Shown: piece after piece, positions 6,807 through 14,608 of the stretch
Position numbering within the stretch: the first letter of the stretch is position 1
Layout of the letters: the number at the start of each line of letters is the position of its first letter
From: Sulfurivermis sp041678005
GTDB taxonomy: Bacteria; Pseudomonadota; Gammaproteobacteria; Thiohalomonadales; Thiohalomonadaceae
Direction: 5' to 3'
Length of the DNA stretch: 17,983 bases
NCBI GenBank assembly: GCA_041678005.1
Contig: JBAYOW010000041.1
Location: 1 to 17,983 of the forward strand
Made by a program: the position numbers and the translations under genes
Notes under the pieces: model-generated
The model's database searches: none
What the model was told of the DNA's origin: nothing
Seen by the model: the letters and a program-made list of their open reading frames with translations, nothing else

Positions 6807-6820
6807 GCAACGGCCGTTGC
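6807..6820. promoter_or_regulatory. 14-bp palindrome upstream of rtcB
   Basis: GCAACGGCCGTTGC is a perfect 14-bp palindrome about 50 bp before the likely rtcB start at 6872. It is well placed for an operator. It also lies inside the longer open frame that begins at 6788, which supports the shorter start. No sigma-54 (GG-N10-GC) promoter of the kind used for E. coli rtcBA was recognised. Confidence 0.4.
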
Positions 6821-6871
6821 ATTATTAGATATTCATCCAGAGTCTCATCTTCAGAGCAGCACGGAGAAGTC

Positions 6872-8044
6872 ATGCATACTAACGGAAAAGCAGTTATAGA
6901 AACTGAGCGAATTCCGATAAAATTGTGGCTGGAAGAGGATCAAATGGAAGAGGGGGCGTTGGAGCAAGCGCGAAATCTTGCGAATCTTCCGTTTGCCTTC
7001 AAGCATATCGCCATCATGCCTGATACCCACCTGGGTTATGGCATGCCTATTGGAGCGATTCTGGCCACCAAAGGCACGATTGTGCCTAATGCCGTAGGTG
7101 TGGATATCGGCTGTGGTATGTGCTCCTTGCGGACTAGCCTTAGCGATATCACAACAGAGGATCTAAAGTCCATTATGGGCATCATCCGTGAAACTGTTCC
7201 TGTGGGTTTCAATCACCATAAAACACCCCAGGATGAAGCCTGGATGCCTGAAAGAAGGGGCGATCTGCCTATCGTCAACCAAGAGTACAAAAGTGCCCTG
7301 TATCAGATTGGCACATTGGGTGGCGGCAACCACTTCATCGAAATACAGAAAGGCTCGGATGGCTATATCTGGATCATGATCCACTCTGGCTCCCGCAATG
7401 TCGGCTTCACGGTGGCCAACCATTACGATGACGTGGCAAAACAATTAAACCAGGAAGCTGGCGAGGATGTGTCTAAGGATTTGGCATATATCCCAGAATA
7501 TTCAGAGTATTTCGAGCTGTATTGGAATGAAATGAATTATTGCCTTGAATTTGCCCTGGCCAATAGAAAGCTGAAGATGGAGCGGGTGAAAACAGCATTC
7601 AGAGACGTTATTCCCGAAGTCGAGTTCACGGACTTCATCAATAAGCCACACAACTTTGCCGCCATGGAAGAACATTTTGGTGAGACGGTCATCGTGCATC
7701 GTAAAGGCGCGACACGTGCCCGTAAAGGTGAGTGGGGCATGATCCCTGGCTCGCAGGGTACACGGTCTTATCTTGTAAAGGGTAAAGGGGAGGCGCAATC
7801 CTTCGAATCCTGTGCCCATGGTGCCGGAAGAATCATGAGCCGGGCAAAGGCCCGCAAGACTTTGAACTTGAAAGAAGAGGTAAAAGCCCTTAAGGAGCGC
7901 GGAATATTGCACACAATCCGCGGCCATAAAGACCTCGATGAAGCGCCGGGGTCTTATAAGGATATCGATGAGGTGATGAGAAACCAGGTCGACCTGGTAG
8001 ATGTGCAAATCGAATTACAGCCCCTGGCCGTCATCAAGGGATAA
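6872..8044 (+). CDS. rtcB: RtcB-family RNA-splicing ligase
   Basis: RtcB joins RNA 2',3'-cyclic-phosphate (or 3'-phosphate) ends to 5'-OH ends using GTP and Mn2+, in RNA repair or tRNA splicing. From the ATG at 6872 (GGAGA upstream) the protein has 390 residues. The frame is open back to 6788, but those extra 28 residues cover the palindrome and match nothing I know. The active site is complete: D78 and C81 (VGVDIGCGM), N153/H154 (GGGNHFIEI), H171 (MIHSGSRNVG), H260 (NKPHNF), H316 that carries the guanylate (CAHGAGRIMSR), and a C-terminal K389. Length is close to E. coli RtcB (408). No rtcA, rtcR or archease gene is adjacent, so regulation and partners differ from E. coli or lie elsewhere. 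Convergent with the chemoreceptor gene. Confidence 0.95.
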   Translation: MHTNGKAVIETERIPIKLWLEEDQMEEGALEQARNLANLPFAFKHIAIMPDTHLGYGMPIGAILATKGTIVPNAVGVDIGCGMCSLRTSLSDITTEDLKSIMGIIRETVPVGFNHHKTPQDEAWMPERRGDLPIVNQEYKSALYQIGTLGGGNHFIEIQKGSDGYIWIMIHSGSRNVGFTVANHYDDVAKQLNQEAGEDVSKDLAYIPEYSEYFELYWNEMNYCLEFALANRKLKMERVKTAFRDVIPEVEFTDFINKPHNFAAMEEHFGETVIVHRKGATRARKGEWGMIPGSQGTRSYLVKGKGEAQSFESCAHGAGRIMSRAKARKTLNLKEEVKALKERGILHTIRGHKDLDEAPGSYKDIDEVMRNQVDLVDVQIELQPLAVIKG

Positions 8045-8178
8045 GCCTGCATACTATAATATGGAGAGACTGAGGGCACAGGAAGCGGTGATCGGCAGTC
8101 TAATCTTGTTGGCACGCTATTGGTGCAACCCCACCGGTTAATGGAAGGTGGCGCCTTGCTCAAGAGGTGCACTTGCAG

Positions 8179-8207
8179 GTGGATGAGGCGCAATGCGCCT
8201 CATCCAC
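8179..8207. terminator. Strong hairpin between convergent rtcB and chemoreceptor genes
   Basis: GTGGATGAGGCGC (8179-8191) and GCGCCTCATCCAC (8195-8207) form a perfect 13-bp stem with the loop AAT. It begins 14 nt after the minus-strand chemoreceptor stop and ~135 nt after the rtcB stop. Neither strand has a good T-tract, so it could serve both genes as a bidirectional or 3'-protecting structure rather than a classic intrinsic terminator. Confidence 0.6.
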
Positions 8208-8220
8208 ACGTATACCATAT

Positions 8221-10212
8221 TCATGCCTTGAACTGATCGACCTGGGCCAGCATTTCAGTAGCGAGTCGGGCCAGGTCATCACTGGCCGATGCAATCTGAC
8301 TTGCGCCATCTGCCGTTTGTTCGGTTACCTGGCTGATACTGACGATGTTGTGATTGATCTCCTCTGCCACGGCACGCTGTTCTTCAGCGGCGGAGGCGAT
8401 CTGATTGCTCATGTTGGCGATGGTGTCCAGGTGTGCAGTGATGAGCGCCTGGCACTCGACCGATTTTTCGACGCAATCGACGCTATTGGCTGCATGACTG
8501 CGTGCCAGTGTGATTGCCTTTACCGCACTGTCAGCGCCTGTCTGTAATTTCGTAATCAATATCCGCGTCTCTTCGGTGGACTGCTGTGTATGGTTGGCCA
8601 GGGTACGTACTTCATCGGCGACGACAGAAAAGCCACGGCCCTGCTCACCAGCGCGTGCGGCCTCGATGGCGGCATTCAAGGCCAGCAGATTGGTCTGTTC
8701 GGCGATGCCACGTATGGCATCCACGACAACGCTGATCTGACTACTATCAATGGCCAGATTCTGGATTACTGTTGCAGCTTCATGTATGCCCCGCTCCAGC
8801 ACGTCAATGGAGCTGATCGCCTCGGTAATAATAATCTTGCTGTTGGCACCTTCTTCTTCTGCAGCATGTACCGCCTGAGCCGCCTGGGTAGTGTTACGTG
8901 CAACTTCCTGGACGGTGCTTGCCATCTCGGTCATGGCTACTGCCGCCTGATCTGCTTCGGCACGATGAACCTGTATACCTTGATTGGCCTGCCCAGTGGT
9001 TACAGACAGCTCTTCGGCGGCAGCAGCGAGCTGAGTTGCCGACTGGCGCACATGCAGGATAGTCGACTGAAATTTTTCCAGCATACGGTTGAAGGCCTGC
9101 ATGGTCTTGCCGATTTCATCTTTTGAGTTCACCTTCACGCGCACCTGTAAATCCTGTTGGCTGTCGATTTGTTCGATAGCACCATGAAATGTCAGAACCT
9201 GATCGATGATGGTGCGTGAAACAGTAAACGACAAAAGAAAGACCACAAGGAGGGTGATGAGAACACCGCCACTGATTAGCATCAGCGTATCTTGTGCATC
9301 TTTAATGAGCCCTGTTGTTGAATTTTTTATATCGTGGGCAAAGCGGTTGGCAACTCCATGCAGGAGATTGATGCGGGTTGTGGCGGTATCGAACCAATAG
9401 CCAGGCTCTATGTCGAAATTGCTTTCAGGGAATTTGCTGATGGCCGCATCACGCAGGCCATCCACTTGTTTTGTAACCGGGTTTTGTAGCGTTTGCTGGA
9501 CATAGTCGAGTTGTTCGCTGGTAGCTACAGCAAGCACAGTGCCAAGATATGTGCCTTGATTTGCGATCAGGGTAAGCAGGTTTTTCAACCCGTCGATGTG
9601 CAGTGTATTGTTGCTGAATACGGCGCTTAGGGTGGCGCGTTCGATCCCCGCTGTTTCTCCCACGCGCAGGGCATTAATATAGGCGCGGACAGATAAGGCC
9701 AGTGTATGTTCGGTCTTTACTTGTTCGAGCAGAGCCACGGAATCCAGTAGTTGTGAGTTCAGTTTACTATAATAAGCGATGGCCTCCTCGACAGATATCT
9801 GTAGCAGGTCAATGCTGTTGCGCTGGTCATCCAGTGATGAAAAATCCCCCATCAGGGATACCCAGGCCGCGCTGAAATTATGGCTGTAACGACTGAGATC
9901 TTCTTTTTGCAAAAACTGGTCTAGCTCTTGCAGTCTCTCATTGGTTCGCTCACGTTGCTGTTTTGTTTCTATGCCAAAACGATTGGCTGAGGATGCCAGG
10001 TACCCCGCTGAACGACCACGTTCTCTTTGCAGCTCCAGCAACAGATTGCTGGCATGTTCGGATAGTTTTACCAGGGTTTCCAGCTGGCTCATTTCACGCC
10101 AGACATTCAGTTTTTCACTAACGGATAAAAGTCCCAAAATGATCATCCCCACCAGGGGAAGCGAGAGGATCAGAATGAACTTGTTGCGGATTTTCAGGTT
10201 GGCCAGTTGCAT
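8221..10212 (-). CDS. Methyl-accepting chemotaxis protein with periplasmic NIT sensor domain
   Basis: 663 residues. TM1 lies at ~11-31. A periplasmic helical domain (~35-300) begins with LLLELQRERGRSAGYL (~57-72), the hallmark of the NIT (nitrate/nitrite-sensing) domain. TM2 is at ~308-330 (LISGGVLITLLVVFLLSF), then a HAMP linker (with SKDEIGKTMQAFNRML) and the long cytoplasmic signalling coil. The highly conserved tip that binds CheA/CheW is intact at ~502-539 (GIAEQTNLLALNAAIEAARAG and following). The protein ends in QFKA without a CheR-tethering pentapeptide. By family it signals to CheA; nitrate or nitrite as ligand is only suggested by the domain name. A GGAG lies 9 nt before the ATG. 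No che genes are nearby. Confidence 0.93.
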   Translation of the reverse strand: MQLANLKIRNKFILILSLPLVGMIILGLLSVSEKLNVWREMSQLETLVKLSEHASNLLLELQRERGRSAGYLASSANRFGIETKQQRERTNERLQELDQFLQKEDLSRYSHNFSAAWVSLMGDFSSLDDQRNSIDLLQISVEEAIAYYSKLNSQLLDSVALLEQVKTEHTLALSVRAYINALRVGETAGIERATLSAVFSNNTLHIDGLKNLLTLIANQGTYLGTVLAVATSEQLDYVQQTLQNPVTKQVDGLRDAAISKFPESNFDIEPGYWFDTATTRINLLHGVANRFAHDIKNSTTGLIKDAQDTLMLISGGVLITLLVVFLLSFTVSRTIIDQVLTFHGAIEQIDSQQDLQVRVKVNSKDEIGKTMQAFNRMLEKFQSTILHVRQSATQLAAAAEELSVTTGQANQGIQVHRAEADQAAVAMTEMASTVQEVARNTTQAAQAVHAAEEEGANSKIIITEAISSIDVLERGIHEAATVIQNLAIDSSQISVVVDAIRGIAEQTNLLALNAAIEAARAGEQGRGFSVVADEVRTLANHTQQSTEETRILITKLQTGADSAVKAITLARSHAANSVDCVEKSVECQALITAHLDTIANMSNQIASAAEEQRAVAEEINHNIVSISQVTEQTADGASQIASASDDLARLATEMLAQVDQFKA

Positions 10213-10600
10213 GTAAAAAAGCTCCGTTTAAAGCTTCGTTTTTAGTATGGACAGGTCTTTTAATACTAAGTAGCTTGTCCGGTTCAGTGGTGTGCAATCC
10301 CTGGTTAACTGCATGATCTCACCCTGAAATCGTGGTAAAACGATTGTGCTGAACGATTGTTCAGCGAAAGTAAGTGAATTTTAGTGAAATTATATCTTGA
10401 GCACAGTCTTATTGGGTAATTTTCATGAATTATCAATAAGTTGCAATAACTCAATAAAAAGTGTTGAATTATTTGTCAAGCCAAGAGAACTTTTTCTATT
10501 CGGTTCAGTCGTATGTGTTATGCGCATTGCGCTTTCCCACTCTTCTCTCCCTGGTGGGAACAAGGCCCGGCTTTCATTCCCCCTTTGCCGGGTCATTTTA
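10213..10600. other. AT-rich intergenic region between chemoreceptor and engB
   Basis: About 390 bp without a convincing gene; it must carry the chemoreceptor promoter and the engB 3' end. A minus-strand TATAAT lies at 10389-10394 but has no good -35 partner. A compact hairpin GCTGAAC-GATT-GTTCAGC occupies 10348-10365. A weak CCCGGC...GCCGGG pairing (10566-10571 with 10587-10592) lies just past the engB stop. Confidence 0.45.
10242..10269. repeat. Inverted repeat upstream of the chemoreceptor gene
   Basis: TTAGTAT (10242-10248) and ATACTAA (10263-10269) are perfect 7-bp arms around a 14-nt spacer, 30-57 bp upstream of the chemoreceptor start. It could be an operator or a 5'-UTR hairpin. No sigma-28 flagellar promoter was recognised. 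Confidence 0.3.
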
Positions 10601-11260
10601 TCAGCCCCGGACGCCTTCCTCCCCCTTTGGCTCTGGGGCTTTTTTTATGCTTTCATCATCTGTGTAGGCAAACCATTGATCCAGCTTGGCCCTGGCTTCA
10701 GCCACTCCCTGACCTTTGACGGCGGAGAATAATTGCACTGAGGCCAGCGGATATTCCGTGAGAAAATGCCTTACCTGCTGCAGTGCGGCTGCCGCTGAGC
10801 CACGTTTCAGTTTGTCTGCCTTGGTCAGCAGGATGTGTGCTGGTCGATTTTTATGACGACACCAGTCGAGCATGATTTGATCAAATTCTGTCAGTGGATG
10901 GCGCACGTCCATCAGCAGGATCAGCCCGTGCAGGCACCGGCGAGTGTTGAAATATTGCTCCAGGGTTTTGCGCCAGTGATCCTTGATCGCAAGCGGTACC
11001 TTGGCGTAGCCATAGCCAGGAAGGTCGACAAGCCGACGAGTTTCGTCCAGTCCAAACAGATTGATTTGTTGGGTTCGCCCTGGAGTTTTACTGGTTCTGG
11101 CCAGTCCTTTATTGGCGGTAATAGCGTTCAGGGCGCTGGACTTACCGGCATTTGAGCGGCCGGCAAAGGCGATTTCAACGCCTTCATCGGCGGGCAACTG
11201 GTGCAGATGTTGGGCGCCGAGCAGAAACATGGCTTTATGATAGTGGTTTACGTGGATCAT
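10601..11260 (-). CDS. engB: Ribosome-biogenesis GTPase EngB (YihA/YsxC)
   Basis: A 219-residue TRAFAC-class GTPase needed for large-subunit ribosome assembly. All nucleotide motifs are present: G1 GRSNAGKSS (34-42), G2 TPGRT (59-63), G3 DLPGYG (79-84), G4 TKAD (146-149) and G5 SAVKG (179-183). The sequence is collinear with E. coli YihA, including the start (HFVMSAPDIRHLPSD in E. coli against KAMFLLGAQHLHQLPAD here), which supports the ATG at 11260. The last ~20 residues are charged and Lys/Glu/Pro-rich, as is usual for the variable tail. It is divergent from the cytochrome c5 gene, with the promoter region between them. Confidence 0.96.
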   Translation of the reverse strand: MIHVNHYHKAMFLLGAQHLHQLPADEGVEIAFAGRSNAGKSSALNAITANKGLARTSKTPGRTQQINLFGLDETRRLVDLPGYGYAKVPLAIKDHWRKTLEQYFNTRRCLHGLILLMDVRHPLTEFDQIMLDWCRHKNRPAHILLTKADKLKRGSAAAALQQVRHFLTEYPLASVQLFSAVKGQGVAEARAKLDQWFAYTDDESIKKAPEPKGEEGVRG

Positions 11261-11324
11261 GTTGCAACAGCGCGCCTGGAGGGAGAAAAGATAGATATCA
11301 TAGCAGTAATCTGTGCTGTAGCTG

Positions 11325-11356
11325 TTGACCGGGACCTACCTATGTTGGTATATAAT
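11325..11356 (+). promoter_or_regulatory. Probable sigma-70 promoter for the cytochrome c5/c4 genes
   Basis: TTGACC at 11325-11330 resembles a -35 element. TATATA at 11349-11354 (18-nt spacing) and the overlapping TATAAT at 11351-11356 (20-nt spacing) are candidate -10 elements. This is ~90 bp before the cytochrome c5 ATG and on the same strand. Confidence 0.55.
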
Positions 11357-11444
11357 CACGCCCTACTTCAGTGATAGCTCATGTTTTTATGTGCTGTTTG
11401 CAACATGACCGATTAAATTTTAATTTAAAGACGGAAATTCGCCA

Positions 11445-11753
11445 ATGAACAAACTTTTGCTTGCCTGCGCTGCTGGTGCAATTATGCTCCCCACTTTCGC
11501 CATGGCTGTCGACGGTAAGGCTGTCTATGATAAAGCCTGCGTTGCCTGCCATCTCTCTGGTGCTGCTAATGCCCCCAAGTTGGGCGATAAGGCCGCCTGG
11601 GCACCTCGCATTGCGCAGGGCGTCGATGTTCTGTATAGCGTCTCAATTAATGGCAAGCCAGGTACTGCAATGCTGCCCAAGGGCACCTGCGCCGCCTGTA
11701 CCGAAGATGAGCTGAAGGCAGCGGTTGATTTTATGGTTGCCGAAAGTAAGTAA
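11445..11753 (+). CDS. Cytochrome c5-type monohaem protein
   Basis: 102 residues. Residues 1-21 are a Sec signal peptide (cleavage after AMA), so the protein is exported to the periplasm. It carries one haem-attachment motif, C32-V-A-C-H36, and the likely axial Met76 (GTAMLPKG). It also has the cysteine pair C82/C85 (TCAAC) that forms a disulfide in cytochrome c5. Such proteins shuttle electrons to terminal oxidases. A GGA element lies upstream of the ATG. The next gene, cytochrome c4, follows after only 26 bp (to its preferred start), so the two are probably co-transcribed. The DsbA gene downstream fits the need for that disulfide. Confidence 0.92.
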   Translation: MNKLLLACAAGAIMLPTFAMAVDGKAVYDKACVACHLSGAANAPKLGDKAAWAPRIAQGVDVLYSVSINGKPGTAMLPKGTCAACTEDELKAAVDFMVAESK

Positions 11754-11779
11754 TAACAGATTTAAGCGTGGGTATTTCA

Positions 11780-12382
11780 ATGAATAGACTAGTGATTGCA
11801 GCTCTGCTGCTGGGGGCGTTGGGTTCTGCGCAGGCCGCAGGTAGTGCCAGCGCAGGCCAGGCCAAGGCGGCTATATGTTCCGCCTGTCACATGATGGATG
11901 GTAACAGTGCCGTTCCCATGTGGCCGGTATTGGCAGGTCAGCATGAGCAGTACATCCACAAGCAGGTCATGGACTTCAAGGCCGAGCTGCGTAAGGATGA
12001 AACCATGGCACCTATGGTGGCGGCATTGACTGAAGAGGATGTGGCAGATCTGGCTGCCTGGTTCTCCAGCCAGACGCGAAACATTGGCACAGTAGCTGAT
12101 GCTGAAAAAGCCGCAGCCGGTGAAAAGCTTTATCGCGCTGGTGATGCCGCGAAAGGCCTGGCCGCGTGTATGGCCTGTCATGGTCCCGATGGCGCGGGTA
12201 ATCCGGCAGCCAATTTCCCTTCCTTGGCCAGTCAGCATTCCACCTATACCATTAAGGCATTGAATGATTTTCGCGATGGTATCCGCACCAATGATCAGAC
12301 CAACATGATGCGCGCCGTGGCGGCCAAGATGACCGATGCACAGATAGAACAGGTAGCAGAATATATTGCAGGTCTGCACTGA
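11780..12382 (+). CDS. Dihaem cytochrome c4
   Basis: 200 residues from the ATG at 11780 (a GTG 12 nt upstream is in frame but would only lengthen the leader). The signal peptide ends at AQA (~19). Two homologous cytochrome c halves follow. The first has C33-S-A-C-H37 with candidate ligand Met76 or Met79 (DETMAPM). The second has C130-M-A-C-H134 with Met176/177 or a nearby Met. Length and two-domain layout match cytochrome c4, a periplasmic, often membrane-associated electron donor to oxidases. It is the last gene before a strong terminator. The engB-c5-c4-...-dsbA neighbourhood is one I recall from Pseudomonas, which supports the assignment. Confidence 0.94.
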   Translation: MNRLVIAALLLGALGSAQAAGSASAGQAKAAICSACHMMDGNSAVPMWPVLAGQHEQYIHKQVMDFKAELRKDETMAPMVAALTEEDVADLAAWFSSQTRNIGTVADAEKAAAGEKLYRAGDAAKGLAACMACHGPDGAGNPAANFPSLASQHSTYTIKALNDFRDGIRTNDQTNMMRAVAAKMTDAQIEQVAEYIAGLH

Positions 12383-12432
12383 AAACGACAGTAATCTGGA
12401 ATCAGCGCTGCAGGAATAATATTGCTGCACAA

Positions 12433-12464
12433 ACAAAAGGGCGGCCTTTGAGCCGCCCTTTTGT
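12433..12464 (+). terminator. Intrinsic terminator after cytochrome c4
   Basis: ACAAAAGGGCGGC (12433-12445) and GCCGCCCTTTTGT (12452-12464) form a perfect 13-bp stem with a 6-nt loop (CTTTGA). A T-rich tail (TTTTGTGTTTGT) follows. With a 2-nt bulge, pairing extends outward to 12427. It should end the c5/c4 transcript and implies that resB has its own promoter. Confidence 0.88.
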
Positions 12465-12564
12465 GTTTGTGCGTGTTATTATTCTGGCCTCTTGAGTCTC
12501 GCAGGCAGCTTCTCTGCGTCTTCTTGGCTCAAATTCACATATCAACAATATCAGGGCAGGGCCT

Positions 12565-14574
12565 TTGTTGAAAAATACAGCATCTACGGCTTGTCCACGG
12601 CGTAGCGTGGGCTCCGTGCTACTTGAGTTTTTTGGCTCGATGAATCTGGCCATTACCTTGCTGATAGTGATCGCCATTGCCTCGGTCATCGGCACTGTAT
12701 TACAGCAGAACGAGCCCTACACAAATTATGTGCGCAAGTTCGGCCCCTTCTGGTTTGAGGTGTTCAAGTCTTTAGGGCTGTTCGATGTTTACAGCTCTGG
12801 CTGGTTTCTTCTGTTGCTGGGCTTTCTGTTGTTCTCCACTTCGGTCTGTATCTGGCGTAATACCCCCCATATGTTGCGCGATATGCGCAATTTTCGCCTG
12901 GATGTAAAGGAAAAATCCCTGCGCAATTTCCATCTGCAGGCTGCCTGGGAATCAGGTCATGATGCAGAAACAGCAGCAGCCCGCAGTGCTGCCATGTTGG
13001 CTTCACGCGGTTATCGGGTGCGTCAGGCAAGACAGGGTGAGCATTGTACGGTAGCGGCGATGAAAGGTTCTGCTGGACGCCTGGGTTATATCTTCTTGCA
13101 TGTGGCCATTGTGGTGATTTGTCTGGGTGGACTCATCGACGGCAATCTGCCGCTGAAACTCAAGGAGTTGCGTGGCGAGTTGCGCGCAGAAACACGTGAT
13201 ATTCGAGCCAGTGAGGTGCCGTTAGAAAGTACTCTGGGAGTGGATAATCCGTCATTTCGTGGCAGTGTCAGTATCCCCGAGGGTGGCAGTAGCAAGGTGG
13301 TGTTCCTGCAGCTGCGTGATGGTTATTTGATGCAGCAGTTGCCCTTTTCGATCGAGCTTGAGGAGTTTCGGCTTGAGTATTATTCCACCGGCATGCCCAA
13401 GTCATATGAGAGTGATTTGATTATTCATGATGATGGTTTGGAGCAGCCTTTGCGCCAGACGATACGCGTCAACCATCCGCTGGAGTACAAGGGCTATGCT
13501 ATCTATCAGTCCAGTTTTGGCGATGGCGGCTCCAGGTTGTCCATGCGCGCCTGGTCGCTGGATCTGCCGCAGCAGGAACCGGTGGAACTGCAAAGTGGTG
13601 TGAATCGCTCACTGCGCCTGACTACGACCAGGGGCGAGCGGACATTGGAGTTCACGGACTTCAAATTGCACAATATTTTCCCGGTGCCGGAAGATGAGGG
13701 CAGTGGCAAGAAGTTTCGTAATTATGGTCCCAGTTTTATTTTCCGTATGCGTGACCCTGCTGGTGAGGCCTTGGAGTATGTCAACTATATGGCACCGGTA
13801 GAGGTGGAAGACAGGATGTTCTTTATGAGCGGCATGCGCAGCTCGCCTGCGGAAGATTATCGCTATCTTTATATCCCGGTAGATGCGGCAGGCTCACCAC
13901 AACGCTTCATGCAGTTGCTTGCTGCTGCCCATGATGATGTGCGCGTGCGGGCGACGATCAAGCAGCAATTGGCCGACATGGTAGATGATGATGAGGCCAG
14001 TCGGGATGTGCAGGAAAAAATGATAGGTTCGATCAGCAGGTTATTGGATTTGTTTGTCGATGAAGGAATAGCCGGTATCGTCAAGCATGCCGAAGAAAAT
14101 GTACCGGAAGAACAGCGTCAGGGGGCGATCGATTCCTATATCAATGTACTGCAAGGCGTATTGGGCGTGCTTTATGTGGAAGTATTGCGTGATGAAGGCA
14201 TTATGGTGGCCGATGGGATTAGCGAGGCAGACAATCGGTTTTATGATGATGCGCTGAATGCGCTATCTATTTTGGGTGCTTATGGTTCGCCTGTCTTTTT
14301 GCAATTGAATAGCTTCGAGCACATAGAGGCCAGCGGCCTGCAGATAACCCGTTCACCTGGCAAGGATATTGTTTACCTGGGATGCGCTATGCTGATGATT
14401 GGCGTGTTCATGGTATTTTATGTCCATCAGCGTCGCCTGTGGGTATATGTGATGCCGCATGAAGGGGGTGCCAGTCTGCTGTTTGCCGGAAGTGGTCTGC
14501 GCAGACGGGAAGATTTTGAGCAGGAGTTCCGCACCTTGCAGGGCGAGTTGCAGCAAGCGGTGCCGCCGGTGTAA
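12565..14574 (+). CDS. resB: System II cytochrome c biogenesis protein ResB (CcsB-type)
   Basis: 669 residues from a TTG start; a second TTG at 12568 is equally possible, and AGGG at 12558-12561 favours it slightly by spacing. Starting at the first ATG (Met26) would lose the conserved SVGSVLLEFFGS lead-in, so an upstream non-ATG start is likely. Membrane helices lie at ~27-47 (MNLAITLLIVIAIASVIGT), ~78-97, ~172-191 with the conserved H179 (GYIFLHVAIVVICLGGLI), and near the C terminus at ~605-630 (DIVYLGCAMLMIGVFMVFYV). A large periplasmic domain (~195-600) lies between. With CcsA, ResB carries haem across the membrane and attaches it to apocytochrome c; c4 and c5 just upstream are likely clients. 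ccsA follows after 34 bp, so the two form an operon. Confidence 0.93.
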   Translation: MLKNTASTACPRRSVGSVLLEFFGSMNLAITLLIVIAIASVIGTVLQQNEPYTNYVRKFGPFWFEVFKSLGLFDVYSSGWFLLLLGFLLFSTSVCIWRNTPHMLRDMRNFRLDVKEKSLRNFHLQAAWESGHDAETAAARSAAMLASRGYRVRQARQGEHCTVAAMKGSAGRLGYIFLHVAIVVICLGGLIDGNLPLKLKELRGELRAETRDIRASEVPLESTLGVDNPSFRGSVSIPEGGSSKVVFLQLRDGYLMQQLPFSIELEEFRLEYYSTGMPKSYESDLIIHDDGLEQPLRQTIRVNHPLEYKGYAIYQSSFGDGGSRLSMRAWSLDLPQQEPVELQSGVNRSLRLTTTRGERTLEFTDFKLHNIFPVPEDEGSGKKFRNYGPSFIFRMRDPAGEALEYVNYMAPVEVEDRMFFMSGMRSSPAEDYRYLYIPVDAAGSPQRFMQLLAAAHDDVRVRATIKQQLADMVDDDEASRDVQEKMIGSISRLLDLFVDEGIAGIVKHAEENVPEEQRQGAIDSYINVLQGVLGVLYVEVLRDEGIMVADGISEADNRFYDDALNALSILGAYGSPVFLQLNSFEHIEASGLQITRSPGKDIVYLGCAMLMIGVFMVFYVHQRRLWVYVMPHEGGASLLFAGSGLRRREDFEQEFRTLQGELQQAVPPV

Positions 14575-14608
14575 GACAAAGACGATCAGGGTTTTTGAGG
14601 AAATAATT

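Noticed and set aside
6788..6871. 28-codon N-terminal extension of RtcB
   Set aside because: It covers a palindrome, has no known RtcB homology, and the internal ATG at 6872 has a good ribosome-binding site.
7502..8008. 168-codon minus-strand open frame
   Set aside because: It is antisense to the conserved rtcB catalytic region and has no recognisable domain.
8590..9126. 178-codon plus-strand open frame
   Set aside because: It is antisense to the conserved signalling domain of the chemoreceptor.
10603..10646. AGCCCC...GGGGCT followed by a T-run, resembling a plus-strand intrinsic terminator
   Set aside because: It lies inside the 3' coding end of engB (minus strand), the loop is 26 nt, and no plus-strand gene ends there.
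11789..12436. 215-codon minus-strand open frame
   Set aside because: It is antisense to the dihaem cytochrome c4, whose haem motifs and signal peptide are unambiguous; the long shadow arises from codon bias.
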